DNA of 64,000 nt from Kribbella italica (GCF_014205135.1 NZ_JACHMY010000001.1:5890001-5954000), one strand, 5' to 3'. Positions 42,590 through 51,657 are shown, numbered from the stretch's first letter. Translations and numbers: made by a program. The notes: generated from the sequence alone by a model not told the origin.

Positions 42590-43447
42590 ATGAGCGACAA
42601 CCTGACCGACGAGGTGGTGGCGAGTTTCGACGGCAGTCCGGACGCGCGGACCAAGGACGTGATGGGTGCGCTGGTCCGGCACCTGCACGCGTTCGCGCGC
42701 GAGGTCGACCTGACCGAGGAGGAGTACTTCCGCGGGATCGACTTCCTGACCCGGACCGGGCAGATCTCGACCGCGACCCGGCAGGAGTTCGTGCTGCTGG
42801 CCGACGTCCTCGGGCTGTCGATGCTGACGGTCGGCCTGGATGCGAAGCTCCCGGCCGAGGCGACCGCGGCGACCGTCTTCGGCCCGTTCTTCGTCGAGGG
42901 CTCCCCGGCGTACGCGCTCGGCGACGACATCGCCAACGGCGCCCCCGGTACGCCGTGCCTGGTGAGCGGCCGCGTCCTGGACACCAAGGGTCAGCCGATC
43001 GGCGGCGCGCTGCTGGAGACCTGGCAGGCCGACGAGGACGGCTTCTACGACGTCCAGAAGGACCTCGACTCGCCCCAGAACCGCGGCCACTTCACGACCG
43101 ATGCCGAGGGCAACTTCTCGTTCTGGTCGGTCCGCCCGGTCGCCTACCCGATCCCGGACGACGGCCCGGTCGGCGAGCTGCTCCGCGCGGGCGGCCGTGG
43201 TCCGATGCGGCCGGCGCACATCCACTTCATGGTCACCGCGCCCGGCTTCGCGCGCCTGATCACGCACGTGTTCGCGGCCGGTGACGAGCACCTCGTCGAC
43301 GACGCCGTGTTCGGCGTGAAGGACTCGCTGATCGCCGAGTTCACCGAGCACCCGGCCGGGACGGCGCCGGACGGCCGCGTGGTCTATCAGGCCTGGGCCG
43401 CGGTGCACTACGACCTCGTTCTGGCCACCACCGAGGAGACGCTGTGA
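42590..43447 (+). CDS. Intradiol dioxygenase, probably hydroxyquinol 1,2-dioxygenase
   Basis: 285 residues from the ATG at 42590, 7 nt after GAGGAG; an ATG at 42575 is possible. The N-terminal helical dimer domain (about 1-100) is followed by the catalytic domain. The four iron(III) ligands are in place: Tyr153 (GFYDVQ), Tyr186 (VAYPIP), His210 and His212 (PAHIHF). It opens a catechol-like ring between two hydroxyls. Hydroxyquinol, giving maleylacetate, is favoured because maleylacetate reductase is in the operon and no muconate cycloisomerase is. Confidence 0.93.
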   Translation: MSDNLTDEVVASFDGSPDARTKDVMGALVRHLHAFAREVDLTEEEYFRGIDFLTRTGQISTATRQEFVLLADVLGLSMLTVGLDAKLPAEATAATVFGPFFVEGSPAYALGDDIANGAPGTPCLVSGRVLDTKGQPIGGALLETWQADEDGFYDVQKDLDSPQNRGHFTTDAEGNFSFWSVRPVAYPIPDDGPVGELLRAGGRGPMRPAHIHFMVTAPGFARLITHVFAAGDEHLVDDAVFGVKDSLIAEFTEHPAGTAPDGRVVYQAWAAVHYDLVLATTEETL

Positions 43448-45183
43448 CCGATTCCTTCGAGACCGACGTCCTGATCGTCGGCACCGGCCCGGCCGGTGGT
43501 GCCGCGTCGCTGTTCCTGTCGTCGTACGGCGTCGACAACGTCGTCCTGACCCGCTACCGCTGGACCGCGAACACCCCGCGGGCGCACATCACCAACCAGC
43601 GCACGGTCGAGTTGATGCGGGACATGGGCATCGAGGACCAGATCACCGACAAAGGCACCGAGCATGCGCTGATGGGCCAGACCGCCTTCTGCACCAGCCT
43701 CGCCGGCGAGGAGATCGGCCGGATCCGCACCTGGGGAACGCACCCGCGCCGCCTGGCCGACTACACCGAGGCGTCGCCGACGCTGCCGTGCGATCTCCCG
43801 CAGACGTTGTTCGAGCCGATCCTGGTCAGTACGGCGGCCAGCCGCGGCGCACGCGTCCGGTTCGACACGGAGTACCTGTCGCTGGAGCAGGACGCGGACG
43901 GCGTCACCGCGCACGTGCGGGACCGGCTCAGCGGGTCGGAGTACGACATCCGGGCCAAGTACCTGATCGGCGCGGACGGCGGCCGGAGCAAGGTCGCGCA
44001 GGACATCGGGCTGCCGATGGCCGGTCAGATGGACGTCGAGGGCTCGATGAACATCGTCTTCGAGGCCGACCTGTCGAAGTACGTCGCGCACCGGCCGAGC
44101 GTCCTGTACTGGGTGCTGCAGCCGGGTGCGCAGATCGGCGGCATCGGCGCCGGGCTGATCCGGATGGTCCGCCCGTGGAACGAGTGGCTGATCGTCTGGG
44201 GCTACGACATCAACCAGCCGCCGCCGGTGGTCGACGAGGCGATGGCGACCGAGATCGTGCACAACCTGGTGGGTGACGACACGATCGACGTGAAGCTCAA
44301 GGGCACGTCGGTCTGGAGCGTCAACCACATGTACGCCGAGCAGGCGTCGGTCGGCCGGGTGTTCTGCATGGGCGACGCGATCCACCGGCACCCGCCGAGC
44401 AACGGGCTGGGTTCGAACACGTCGATCCAGGACGCGTACAACCTGGCCTGGAAGCTGTCGCTGGTGCTGAAGGGCCAGGCGGCGCCGTCGCTGCTGGCGT
44501 CGTACGACGAGGAGCGGGTGCCGATCGCGCGGCAGATCGTCGAGCGGGCGAACAAGAGCCGCACGCAGTTCGGGCAGATCTTCCGCGCGCTCGGGATGAC
44601 ACCGGACGCGCCAGCCGGGCGGACGATCGAGTCCCGCAAGGACGACACTCCCGAGGGCGTTGCCCAGCGCAACGAACTGCGGGAGGCGATCGAGCTGAAG
44701 GACTACGAGTTCAACGCGCACGGGGTCGAGCTCGGCCAGCGCTACGCGTCGTCGGCCGTCGTGCCGGACGGGACGGCCGAACCGGCGTACGAGCGGGATG
44801 CCGAGCTGTACTACCACCCGACCACCTGGCCGGGCGCGCGGATCCCGCACTGCTGGCTGACTCGCGGCTCCGAGACGGTCTCGACGCTCGACGTGGTCGG
44901 CAAGGGGCGCTTCACGGTGCTGACCGGGATCGGCGGTGAGTCGTGGGTGAAGGCCGCGCAGGCGGTCTCGGAATCGCTCGGTCTGCCGATCGAGGCCGCG
45001 GTGGTCGGGCCTGGACGGGAGCTCGAGGATCTGTACGGCGACTGGGCGCGGCTGCGGGAGATCCCGGACAACGGGTGCCTGGTTGTTCGGCCGGACGCGC
45101 ACATCGCCTTCCGGTCCAGTGAGCTGCCGGAGGACCCGACCGAGACGCTGCGGCAGGCGTTCGGCGCGATCCTAGGTCGTTAG
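43444..45183 (+). CDS. FAD-dependent phenol hydroxylase (TfdB/resorcinol-hydroxylase-like)
   Basis: 579 residues, class A flavin monooxygenase. FAD motif GTGPAGGAASLFL (13-25), AHITNQRTVELMRDMG, the DG motif LIGADGGRSKVA (about 179-190) and FCMGDAIHRHPPSNGLGSNTSIQDAYNLAWKL (from about 310) are intact. A thioredoxin-like C-terminal domain completes the TfdB/PheA plan. It ortho-hydroxylates a phenol. In this operon resorcinol to hydroxyquinol is the most sensible step; a chlorophenol or a resorcylate-derived substrate is possible. The GTG start overlaps the dioxygenase stop. Confidence 0.9.
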   Translation: MTDSFETDVLIVGTGPAGGAASLFLSSYGVDNVVLTRYRWTANTPRAHITNQRTVELMRDMGIEDQITDKGTEHALMGQTAFCTSLAGEEIGRIRTWGTHPRRLADYTEASPTLPCDLPQTLFEPILVSTAASRGARVRFDTEYLSLEQDADGVTAHVRDRLSGSEYDIRAKYLIGADGGRSKVAQDIGLPMAGQMDVEGSMNIVFEADLSKYVAHRPSVLYWVLQPGAQIGGIGAGLIRMVRPWNEWLIVWGYDINQPPPVVDEAMATEIVHNLVGDDTIDVKLKGTSVWSVNHMYAEQASVGRVFCMGDAIHRHPPSNGLGSNTSIQDAYNLAWKLSLVLKGQAAPSLLASYDEERVPIARQIVERANKSRTQFGQIFRALGMTPDAPAGRTIESRKDDTPEGVAQRNELREAIELKDYEFNAHGVELGQRYASSAVVPDGTAEPAYERDAELYYHPTTWPGARIPHCWLTRGSETVSTLDVVGKGRFTVLTGIGGESWVKAAQAVSESLGLPIEAAVVGPGRELEDLYGDWARLREIPDNGCLVVRPDAHIAFRSSELPEDPTETLRQAFGAILGR

Positions 45184-46341
45184 TTTCCAGCTGTGCGGTG
45201 GCACTTCCAAGGGGAAGTGGTAGGGCTCGTCGCTCACGTTGAGCAGCAGGGTGAGGCTCTGGCCTTCGGCTGATGACTTGAGTGCGACGGCTTCGTTGCT
45301 GAGGTGCTCGACGGTCGTCCGCGCCCTGACCAGCCAGGGGTTGCGCCGCCGTACGCCGATCAGTTCCTGGTAGAGCGGATCGGGCTTGCCGGGCTTGTCC
45401 GGGAACTGCTGACGGATCGCGTCGTCGCCGCCTTCGCGATCTTCCTTGACGCCCTGCCAGCCGAACTCGTCCCCGGCGTACACGCTTGGAACGCCCGCGA
45501 TCGTGAAGAGGATCGCGACGGCGTGCCCGACGTGGCGCTCGTCGCTGAGCTGGCTGGCGATCCGGGTGACGTCGTGGTTGCCGACGAAGGTCTGCGGGAC
45601 GAACGTGTCCAGCAACTGGTCGTGGCGCTCCACGGCGTGGGCGAGCTCGTAGAAGTTGCCGTCGTTCAGCGAGCTCCAGATCGCCTTCCACAGTTCGTAC
45701 TGCGTGATCGAGTCGAGCGTGCTCTCCTGCGCGTACGCCGCGTAGTCGCCGTGGATCAGCTCACCGAAGAACCACGCCTCCGGGTACCGCGCGCGGACCT
45801 CGGCCAGCACGTCCCGCCAGAACGAGGCCGGTACGGCGTACGCCGCGTCCAGCCGCCAGGCGTCGACGCCGCGCGCCATCCAGTGCGTCATCACGTCGAC
45901 GACGTACTGGCGGACGGCGGGCAGATCGTGGTCGAGGGCAACCAAATGCTCGTGCCCCTCGAAGGACGCGAGCCCCTCGTCGGTCCGGCGGAACCACTCG
46001 TGCGGACCGGCGAACGACCGCGCGACGTGGTTGAAGACACCGTCCAGCGCCACCCGTAGACCCCGCGCGTGCGCCGCAGCGACGAGCTGGTCGAAGTCCT
46101 CGTCGGTGCCGAGCCGCGGGTCGATCCGGAAGTGGTCGATCGTGTCGTAGCCGTGCGTCTCGGACGCGAACACCGGGCCGAGCAGCAGGCCGGAGCAGCC
46201 CAGCTCGATCGCGTGGTCGAGCCAGTCCTCCAGCCGGCCGAACCGGTGGTGCGGTTCGTCGGTCAGGTCAGCCAGAGCCCGCTCGGCGCCGGTGAAGCCG
46301 AGCGGATACACGTGCCACCAGATCGCATGGTCGGTCCACAT
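45172..46341 (-). CDS. GH13 alpha-amylase-family protein
   Basis: 389 residues from the ATG at 46341, with GGAG upstream; an ATG at 46365 is possible. Cytosolic (no signal). The TIM-barrel motifs are complete: VALDGVFNHVARS (region I), GVDAWRLDAAYAVP with the nucleophile Asp (II), WFFGELIHGD with the acid/base Glu (III) and FVGNHDVTRIAS with the third Asp (IV). A small C-terminal beta domain follows. It should act on alpha-glucosides; chain specificity is unknown. It overlaps the hydroxylase gene tail-to-tail by 12 nt. Confidence 0.92.
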   Translation of the reverse strand: MWTDHAIWWHVYPLGFTGAERALADLTDEPHHRFGRLEDWLDHAIELGCSGLLLGPVFASETHGYDTIDHFRIDPRLGTDEDFDQLVAAAHARGLRVALDGVFNHVARSFAGPHEWFRRTDEGLASFEGHEHLVALDHDLPAVRQYVVDVMTHWMARGVDAWRLDAAYAVPASFWRDVLAEVRARYPEAWFFGELIHGDYAAYAQESTLDSITQYELWKAIWSSLNDGNFYELAHAVERHDQLLDTFVPQTFVGNHDVTRIASQLSDERHVGHAVAILFTIAGVPSVYAGDEFGWQGVKEDREGGDDAIRQQFPDKPGKPDPLYQELIGVRRRNPWLVRARTTVEHLSNEAVALKSSAEGQSLTLLLNVSDEPYHFPLEVPPHSWKLTT

Positions 46342-46376
46342 CCGACGACCGTACTCCGCCGACATGGCGGCTGCGA

Positions 46377-46634
46377 TCAGGCCACCTGATCGTTGGCCTG
46401 CAGGTGCCGCGCCAGCGCTGCCGCCTCGTCGGTCTCGGCCTCGATCAGCATCAGCATCGCGCGCCGGGACGCCTCGTCGGAGGCGTCGAGCGCGGCCGCC
46501 GTCAGCGCGCGCACGGTCGCCAGCTCGTGGATCAGCTCCCGCCAGATCTGTGCCGTCTCCCGCACCGCCGCCGGCGGCACCACCGCGATCTCCTGCAGCT
46601 CTTCCGGTCGATGCGCATACAGGCCAGAACTCAC
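46377..46634 (-). CDS. Small helical protein of unknown function
   Basis: 85 residues, GTG start at 46634 with a strong GGGGGAG site about 6 nt upstream, which supports a real gene. From residue 22 the protein is almost all helix and Ala/Glu-rich (RETAQIWRELIHELATVRALTAAALDASDEASRRAMLMLIEAETDEAAALARHLQ), so a helical hairpin or dimer is likely. No membrane segment. The family is not recognised. It is in the same direction as the GH13 gene, 35 nt away. Confidence 0.65.
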   Translation of the reverse strand: MSSGLYAHRPEELQEIAVVPPAAVRETAQIWRELIHELATVRALTAAALDASDEASRRAMLMLIEAETDEAAALARHLQANDQVA

Positions 46635-46814
46635 CGTGTCTCCCCCACGTCGTCGCTCACCCGGTACGGCACGCCACAGCGGCGAGCCGTCCCCTCCCGA
46701 GTTGGGACTGACTTCCGCATCTCACAACGGCGCAGCAGGCCGGAGAGTTACGGGCGCATCACAGAAAACACAGCTGTGTCTCGGGTTTCAGGATCGCCCG
46801 CGGCACGGGAGCCC

Positions 46815-47483
46815 TCACGGCTCCTGCTGGAAGGTGTGGCGGCGGATCCAGGCGTGCATGGCGATCGCCGCCGCCGCGCTGGCGTTGATCGAGCGCGTCG
46901 AGCCGTACTGGGCGATGTTCAGGACGTCGGTGCAGATCTCGTGGGCGGCCTCGGTCAGGCCGGGGCCCTCCTGGCCGAACAGCAGAATGCAGGCCTCGGG
47001 GAGCTGGTAGGTCTCCAGCGGCAGCGACCCGGGCAGGTTGTCGATGCCGATCACCGGGACGCCCTGCTCCTCGGCGTACGCCGCGAGGTCGGCCAACTGG
47101 GGGTGGTGACGGACATGCTGGTAGCGGTCCGTCACCATCGCGCCGCGGCGGTTCCACTTCCGGTGGCCGACGATGTGCACCTCGCGGGCCAGGAACGCGT
47201 TCGCGGTCCGGACGACCGAGCCGATGTTCAGGTCGTGCTGCCAGTTCTCGATCGCGACGTGGAACGGGTGCCGCCGGGCGTCCAGGTCCTCGACGATCGC
47301 CTCCAGCCGCCAGTACCGGTACTTGTCCACCACGTTGCGGCGGTCGCCCTCGGCGAGCAGCTCCGGATCGAGCCTCGGATCAGCCGGTACGTCGCCCGGC
47401 CAGGGGCCGACCCCGACCTCCGCCGTACCGACCTGATCGGCTCCGACCAGGTCAGCAGCACTGTCACGATTCGCTGAATGCAC
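46815..47483 (-). CDS. SpoU/TrmH-family RNA 2'-O-methyltransferase
   Basis: 222 residues from the GTG at 47483; longer frames run antisense into the DedA gene. The SPOUT knot motifs are present: IENWQHDLNIGSVVRTANAFLAREVHIVG (motif 1, Asn and Arg), CILLFGQEGPGLTEAAHEIC (motif 2) and IAQYGSTRSINASAAAAIAMHAW (motif 3). It methylates a ribose in tRNA or rRNA with SAM; which position is unknown. There is no ribosome-binding site, but TAGCGT lies 8 nt upstream, so the mRNA may be leaderless. Confidence 0.92.
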   Translation of the reverse strand: MHSANRDSAADLVGADQVGTAEVGVGPWPGDVPADPRLDPELLAEGDRRNVVDKYRYWRLEAIVEDLDARRHPFHVAIENWQHDLNIGSVVRTANAFLAREVHIVGHRKWNRRGAMVTDRYQHVRHHPQLADLAAYAEEQGVPVIGIDNLPGSLPLETYQLPEACILLFGQEGPGLTEAAHEICTDVLNIAQYGSTRSINASAAAAIAMHAWIRRHTFQQEP

Positions 47484-47491
47484 AGGTGGGG

Positions 47492-47501
47492 ACGCTACCC
47501 T
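47492..47501. promoter_or_regulatory. Overlapping divergent -10 elements
   Basis: ACGCTACCCT reads TAGCGT on the minus strand (47497-47492) and TACCCT on the plus strand (47496-47501). They lie 8 nt and 6 nt from the two divergent GTG starts (47483 and 47508), as expected for a leaderless pair with mutually exclusive promoters. Confidence 0.45.
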
Positions 47502-47507
47502 GTCGGC

Positions 47508-48227
47508 GTGCTGATACAGATGGCGATGCTGATGCCGAACTGGATGGACCCGGAGTTCCTGCTGAACTGGCTGGGCGACTGGGCTCTGTGGGGCACCGCC
47601 GCGGTGATCTTCATCGAGTGCGGACTGCTGTTCCCGATCCTGCCCGGTGACTCGCTGCTGTTCGCGGTCGGCCTGTTCGTCGCCCTCGGCACGATCGACG
47701 TCCCGCTCTGGCTGGCCTGCGTGGTGCTCACCATCGCCGCCTTCCTGGGCAACGTGTCCGGCTACTACATCGGCCGGGCGCTCGGGACGACGCTGTTCAA
47801 GAACCCGAACGCGAAGTTCCTCAAGCCCAAGTACATCGAGGACACCCACGCGTTCTTCGACAAGTACGGCCCGCGCGCACTGGTGCTGGCCCGGTTCGTG
47901 CCGATCGTGCGCACCTTCATCACCGTCACCGCCGGCGCCGGCCGGATGGATCCCCGCAAGTTCTTCTTCTGGACCGGCATCGGCGCCGTCCTGTGGGGCA
48001 CCGGCGTCACCCTGCTCGGCCACGCACTCGGCCGGATCAAGTTCATCCACGAGAACCTCGAGTCGGCCCTGATCCTGCTGGTCCTCATCTCGATCATCCC
48101 GATGGTCGTCGAGTACGTCCTGGCCAAACGCCGCGCGAAGGCCCACGACAACGGCGCCGGCCACGACGACCGCTACGACACCGAAGCCGAGCGCACCGCG
48201 GTGATGGAGAAGATCAACAACGAGTGA
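47508..48227 (+). CDS. DedA-family membrane protein
   Basis: 239 residues from the GTG at 47508. DedA features: FIECGLLFPILPGDSLLFAVG (the conserved Glu and Pro-Gly-Asp), GNVSGYYIGRALG, and FFDKYGPRALVLARFVPIVRTFITVTAGAGRM with its re-entrant loop and conserved Arg residues. Four or five membrane segments and an acidic cytosolic tail. DedA proteins are linked to lipid-carrier/phospholipid flipping and envelope homeostasis. Only 24 nt separate it from the divergent methyltransferase start. An ATG at 47520 is a possible start. Confidence 0.93.
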   Translation: MLIQMAMLMPNWMDPEFLLNWLGDWALWGTAAVIFIECGLLFPILPGDSLLFAVGLFVALGTIDVPLWLACVVLTIAAFLGNVSGYYIGRALGTTLFKNPNAKFLKPKYIEDTHAFFDKYGPRALVLARFVPIVRTFITVTAGAGRMDPRKFFFWTGIGAVLWGTGVTLLGHALGRIKFIHENLESALILLVLISIIPMVVEYVLAKRRAKAHDNGAGHDDRYDTEAERTAVMEKINNE

Positions 48228-48250
48228 CTTCCCCTAGCGGGGCACTGTGC

Positions 48251-48640
48251 TCAATGGGCGAAGGGGAAGTGCGGGTCGGACCAGACGTAGTCCGTGCTCA
48301 GGCTGATCAGGGCGGCTACGGCGACCTCGCCGTACGGTAGTGGCCCGATCACCTGGCCGGAGCCGAGTGAGCAGGCCACTCGGATTCGGTCCACCGCCTG
48401 GTACCAGACCAGCGCCCCCCGTGGCGCCGCGCCCTCGCGGAGGAGGGCGTGGTGATCGAGCCACTGCAACGCGTCGGCGGAGTCGTGCCAACCGCTGTCG
48501 TTGGCGTAGCCGAAGGCCATGCGCTGGAACTTCAGGGTCCACTCCTGCCAGGCGGTGGAGCCGACGCGCTCCAGTTGCCAGTCCAGTGCGGACTCGGTGT
48601 CCCTCGGGTTCGCGACCCGTTCTGCCATCTGCCGCTCCAT
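48251..48640 (-). CDS. NlpC/CHAP-like protein, apparently lacking the catalytic Cys
   Basis: 129 residues from the ATG at 48640, which has a strong GGGGGAGGGGAAG site; an ATG at 48658 lacks one. The pattern EWTLKFQRMAFGY, SADALQWLDHH, PRGALVWYQAV and IRVACSLGSGQVIG resembles small actinobacterial NlpC/CHAP-like domains, where a Cys is expected at the Thr of EWTLKF and a His before VA(L)S. Both seem replaced, so it is probably non-catalytic. No signal peptide. It starts 26 nt after the AfsR-like gene and may share its transcript. The family call is tentative. Confidence 0.6.
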   Translation of the reverse strand: MERQMAERVANPRDTESALDWQLERVGSTAWQEWTLKFQRMAFGYANDSGWHDSADALQWLDHHALLREGAAPRGALVWYQAVDRIRVACSLGSGQVIGPLPYGEVAVAALISLSTDYVWSDPHFPFAH

Positions 48641-48666
48641 CAGCTTCCCCTCCCCCATGGCGAGGT

Positions 48667-51657
48667 TCAGCCTTCAGCACCCGCATACAGCATTCGTACA
48701 TTCAAATTCTTGACTACCTGCTGGGCCTCGGCCACCCGGGCGTCGTTGCCGATCTGCTGCCAGGCACGCACCGCGCGGTTCAGGTATCGCCGGGCGAAGT
48801 CGCTGTTGCCGGTGGTCGCGTGCAACCGGCCGAGCTGGTACGCCGCCTCGCCCTCGACGCTACGGTCGCCGAGCCGGTGGCCGATCTCGATCGCGTCGAG
48901 CAGCATCTTGCGGGCCGCCGCGTCCTCACCGACCGCGACCAGCGCCTTCCCGAGATCGGCCCGCGCGTACGCCGCGCAGTGGTCGTCACCGATCTTGGTG
49001 AAGATCGCCAGCGACGCCTGCAGCTGGCGGACCGCCTGCTCCGGCCGGCCCTGGTGAGACCGCAGGGTGGCGATCCGCCGTCGGACCTTGGCCTCCCGGT
49101 GCCGGTCGCCACGGCGTACGCCGAGCAGGAACGCCTCGGCCAGGTAGCGCCCGGCGGTCACCGTGTCGTCGCGGGCCAGCCAGATCGACGCGGCCGCGCT
49201 GCGGGCCACCGCCTCGCCGTTGGCGTCGCCGACCTCGACGAACGCCCGGACGGCGTTCTCGTAGTGGGTCAGCCCCTCGTCCGGCCGGCCGCGCTCGCGC
49301 AGCCACGTCCCGACGCCGACGGCAGCGATGCCGTCACCGAACCGGTCCCCGACCTCGGCGAACAACTCGGCCGAGGTGGTCAGGTGGTGCCAGGCCGGCT
49401 CCCAGTCGTCCTGGTATAGCGCTAGCTGGCCGAGGTTGCGGTGCAGGATCGCGGCACCCCGGCGGTCGCCGCAGGCGATCGCGCTGGCGAGACCGGGCTG
49501 GTGCGACTCGTTCCAGTCGTCGAAGCCCGCGCGCATGTCGAGGTACGGACCCCAGGCGGCGGCCAGCCGCCAGGCGTGCTCGTGCAGGCCGTTCTGGGCG
49601 GCGGCCCGGATGGCCGGTACGAAGCTGCTGCGCTCACTGTCGAACCAGGCGATCGCATCCGTGTCGGTGAACGGCTGCGGGTCCGGTGACAGCAACGGAC
49701 CCTCGTAGTCGAGGTTGCCGAAGTAGCCGAACGGCAGAGCCGCCGCAGCCCGTCGTACCTTGGCCAGCAGGGCATCGAGCAGTGTGGCCAGGTCCTTCAG
49801 CGCGTCGGCCTTCTGGGTCTCGTCGCCGACCCCGATCGCGTGCAACCGCAGCAGGTCGTGCACCCGGTAGCGCGCCTTGCCAGTGGGGTCGATGGAACTG
49901 ATCTGCACCAGGTTGACCTCGATCAGCCGGTCCAGACTCCGCCGTACGACGGCCGGACTGGCCACCGGCTCCAGCACCCGGGCAGAGAACTCCCCCACCG
50001 CGAAGTGGCCGATCAGCCGGTAGAGCCGGGCCTCCTCCGCGCTGAGCGAGTCGTAGCTGAGGTCCGCACTCGTCCGGACGGCCAGCTCGCCGATGGTCAG
50101 CTCGTCCAACCGGTGCGTCTCGTCGCGAAGGCGCCGGGCCAGCTCGCTCGCACTCAGGTCGGGCCGCTGGGCCAGACGGCTCGCCACGATCCGGATCGCC
50201 AGCGGCAGATTCCCGCAGGCCAGCAGGATCTCCTCGGCCGCCGGTGAGCCTCGGTCGATCCGTCCGGCACCCGCGACGCGCAGGAGCAGCTCGGTGGCCT
50301 CCCGGTCGTCGAAGGTATCCAGCGGCATCGGGTCGGCACCAGCCAGGTCCATCAGCCGGTTCCGGCTGGTCACGACGACAGCGGACGCCCCGGTGCCAGG
50401 CATCAGCGGAGCGACCTGGCTGGCCGAGGCCACGTCGTCCAGGATGATCAGCACCCGGCGGCTGGCCAGCTCGGAGCGCAGCATCGCGGACCGCCGGTCC
50501 GGGTCGGCCGGTACGGCGAAGTCCGGCAGGTTCAGGCTGAGCAGCAGGTCGGTCAGCGCACCGGCCGGATCGCGGGGGTCGGTGGCGCCGCGCATGTCCA
50601 GGTAGATCTGCCCGTCCGGGAAGGAATCCCTGACCAGATGGCCCAGGCGCACCGCCAGCGAGCTCTTGCCGGTGCCGGGCGCTCCGGAGATCACCGCGAT
50701 CGGCGGCCGGACCGGATCGCGTCCGCAGACCAGGTCGCGCAGCTGGTCCAGGTACTCGGCGCGGCCGCTGAAGTCGGCGAGGTCCAGTGGCAGCTGGGAC
50801 GGCGGCCGTTGCGGGTCGGTCAGAGCCGGCGCCGACATCGGACCGGGCGGCTCGGTGGACGCCGGCTTCGGCGTACGGACTGCTGGGATGCCTGGGTCGG
50901 GCCAGTTCGCGGTGTGGCCGTTCTGGGCGCGACCACCGGCCGCCTCGAGTTCCTGGCCCGGCTCGACGCCCAGCTCGTCTGCCAGCGTGCGGACCGCCTT
51001 CGAGTACGCCGCTCGCGCCTCGCTGGTCCGGCCGGCCGCCACCAGGGTGTCGATGAGCCGACGCCAGAGCTGTTCGTCGTACGGGTCCTCGGTGAGTCGG
51101 TCGCTGAGCAGTACGGCGGCGCCGCCCGGGTCGCCGTACTCGAGACGCAGGTCGAGCAGGCTGTCGACCAGACCGCGGTGCTGCGCTTCCAGACGGGCGA
51201 TCGAGCCCTCCCAGGCGGAGGAGATGCCCAGGTCGGCCAGTGGGTGGCCGCGCCAGAGGTCGTAGGCGCGGGACAGCACCTGCAGCGCTTGGCGGGTGTC
51301 ACCGGCGTCGCGCAGGTGGCCGCCCTCGGCCAACAGCGACTCGAACATGCTGGAGTCCAGCTCGTCGACGCCGACCTCGATGCTGTAGCCGGCGGCCGAG
51401 GTGTCGATCGGCGCGGGCAGGCCGGCGTCCTGGAGAGCGCCTCTGAGTGCGCGCACGTACGTGCGGATGTTGGCGGTCGCGGAGCGTGGCGGGGAGGTCT
51501 CCCAGAGCGCGTCGGCGATCAGGTCGGTGGAGACGAAACGATTCGGGTGGAGCAGGAGCGTGGCGAGCAGCTGGCGGGGCTTACTGGCGCGTAACTGCTG
51601 GTTGGAGAGCTGCACGACACGCAGGGGTCCGAGGATCTCGTACCTCAGACTGTCCAC
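48667..51657 (-). CDS. SARP/AfsR-like regulator with NB-ARC and TPR domains
   Basis: 996 residues, the size of Streptomyces AfsR. An OmpR-type winged helix (about 1-95: RYEILGPLRVVQ, KPRQLLATLLLHPNRFVSTDLIADALW) is followed by the BTAD domain (about 100-245). The ATPase part (about 290-600) has Walker A SGAPGTGKSS, RVLIILDDVASASQVAPL (Walker B) and NLPLAIRIVASRL. The TPR half (about 700-990) ends the protein. AfsR-like proteins bind direct repeats near -35 elements and activate secondary metabolism. Three such repeats lie upstream (51736-51767). The RiPP cluster 5 kb away is a possible but unproven target. Confidence 0.95.
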   Translation of the reverse strand: MDSLRYEILGPLRVVQLSNQQLRASKPRQLLATLLLHPNRFVSTDLIADALWETSPPRSATANIRTYVRALRGALQDAGLPAPIDTSAAGYSIEVGVDELDSSMFESLLAEGGHLRDAGDTRQALQVLSRAYDLWRGHPLADLGISSAWEGSIARLEAQHRGLVDSLLDLRLEYGDPGGAAVLLSDRLTEDPYDEQLWRRLIDTLVAAGRTSEARAAYSKAVRTLADELGVEPGQELEAAGGRAQNGHTANWPDPGIPAVRTPKPASTEPPGPMSAPALTDPQRPPSQLPLDLADFSGRAEYLDQLRDLVCGRDPVRPPIAVISGAPGTGKSSLAVRLGHLVRDSFPDGQIYLDMRGATDPRDPAGALTDLLLSLNLPDFAVPADPDRRSAMLRSELASRRVLIILDDVASASQVAPLMPGTGASAVVVTSRNRLMDLAGADPMPLDTFDDREATELLLRVAGAGRIDRGSPAAEEILLACGNLPLAIRIVASRLAQRPDLSASELARRLRDETHRLDELTIGELAVRTSADLSYDSLSAEEARLYRLIGHFAVGEFSARVLEPVASPAVVRRSLDRLIEVNLVQISSIDPTGKARYRVHDLLRLHAIGVGDETQKADALKDLATLLDALLAKVRRAAAALPFGYFGNLDYEGPLLSPDPQPFTDTDAIAWFDSERSSFVPAIRAAAQNGLHEHAWRLAAAWGPYLDMRAGFDDWNESHQPGLASAIACGDRRGAAILHRNLGQLALYQDDWEPAWHHLTTSAELFAEVGDRFGDGIAAVGVGTWLRERGRPDEGLTHYENAVRAFVEVGDANGEAVARSAAASIWLARDDTVTAGRYLAEAFLLGVRRGDRHREAKVRRRIATLRSHQGRPEQAVRQLQASLAIFTKIGDDHCAAYARADLGKALVAVGEDAAARKMLLDAIEIGHRLGDRSVEGEAAYQLGRLHATTGNSDFARRYLNRAVRAWQQIGNDARVAEAQQVVKNLNVRMLYAGAEG

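Noticed and set aside
47484-48164. N-terminal extension of the RNA methyltransferase gene
   Set aside because: It runs antisense through DedA and has His/Asp/Arg-rich nonsense composition.
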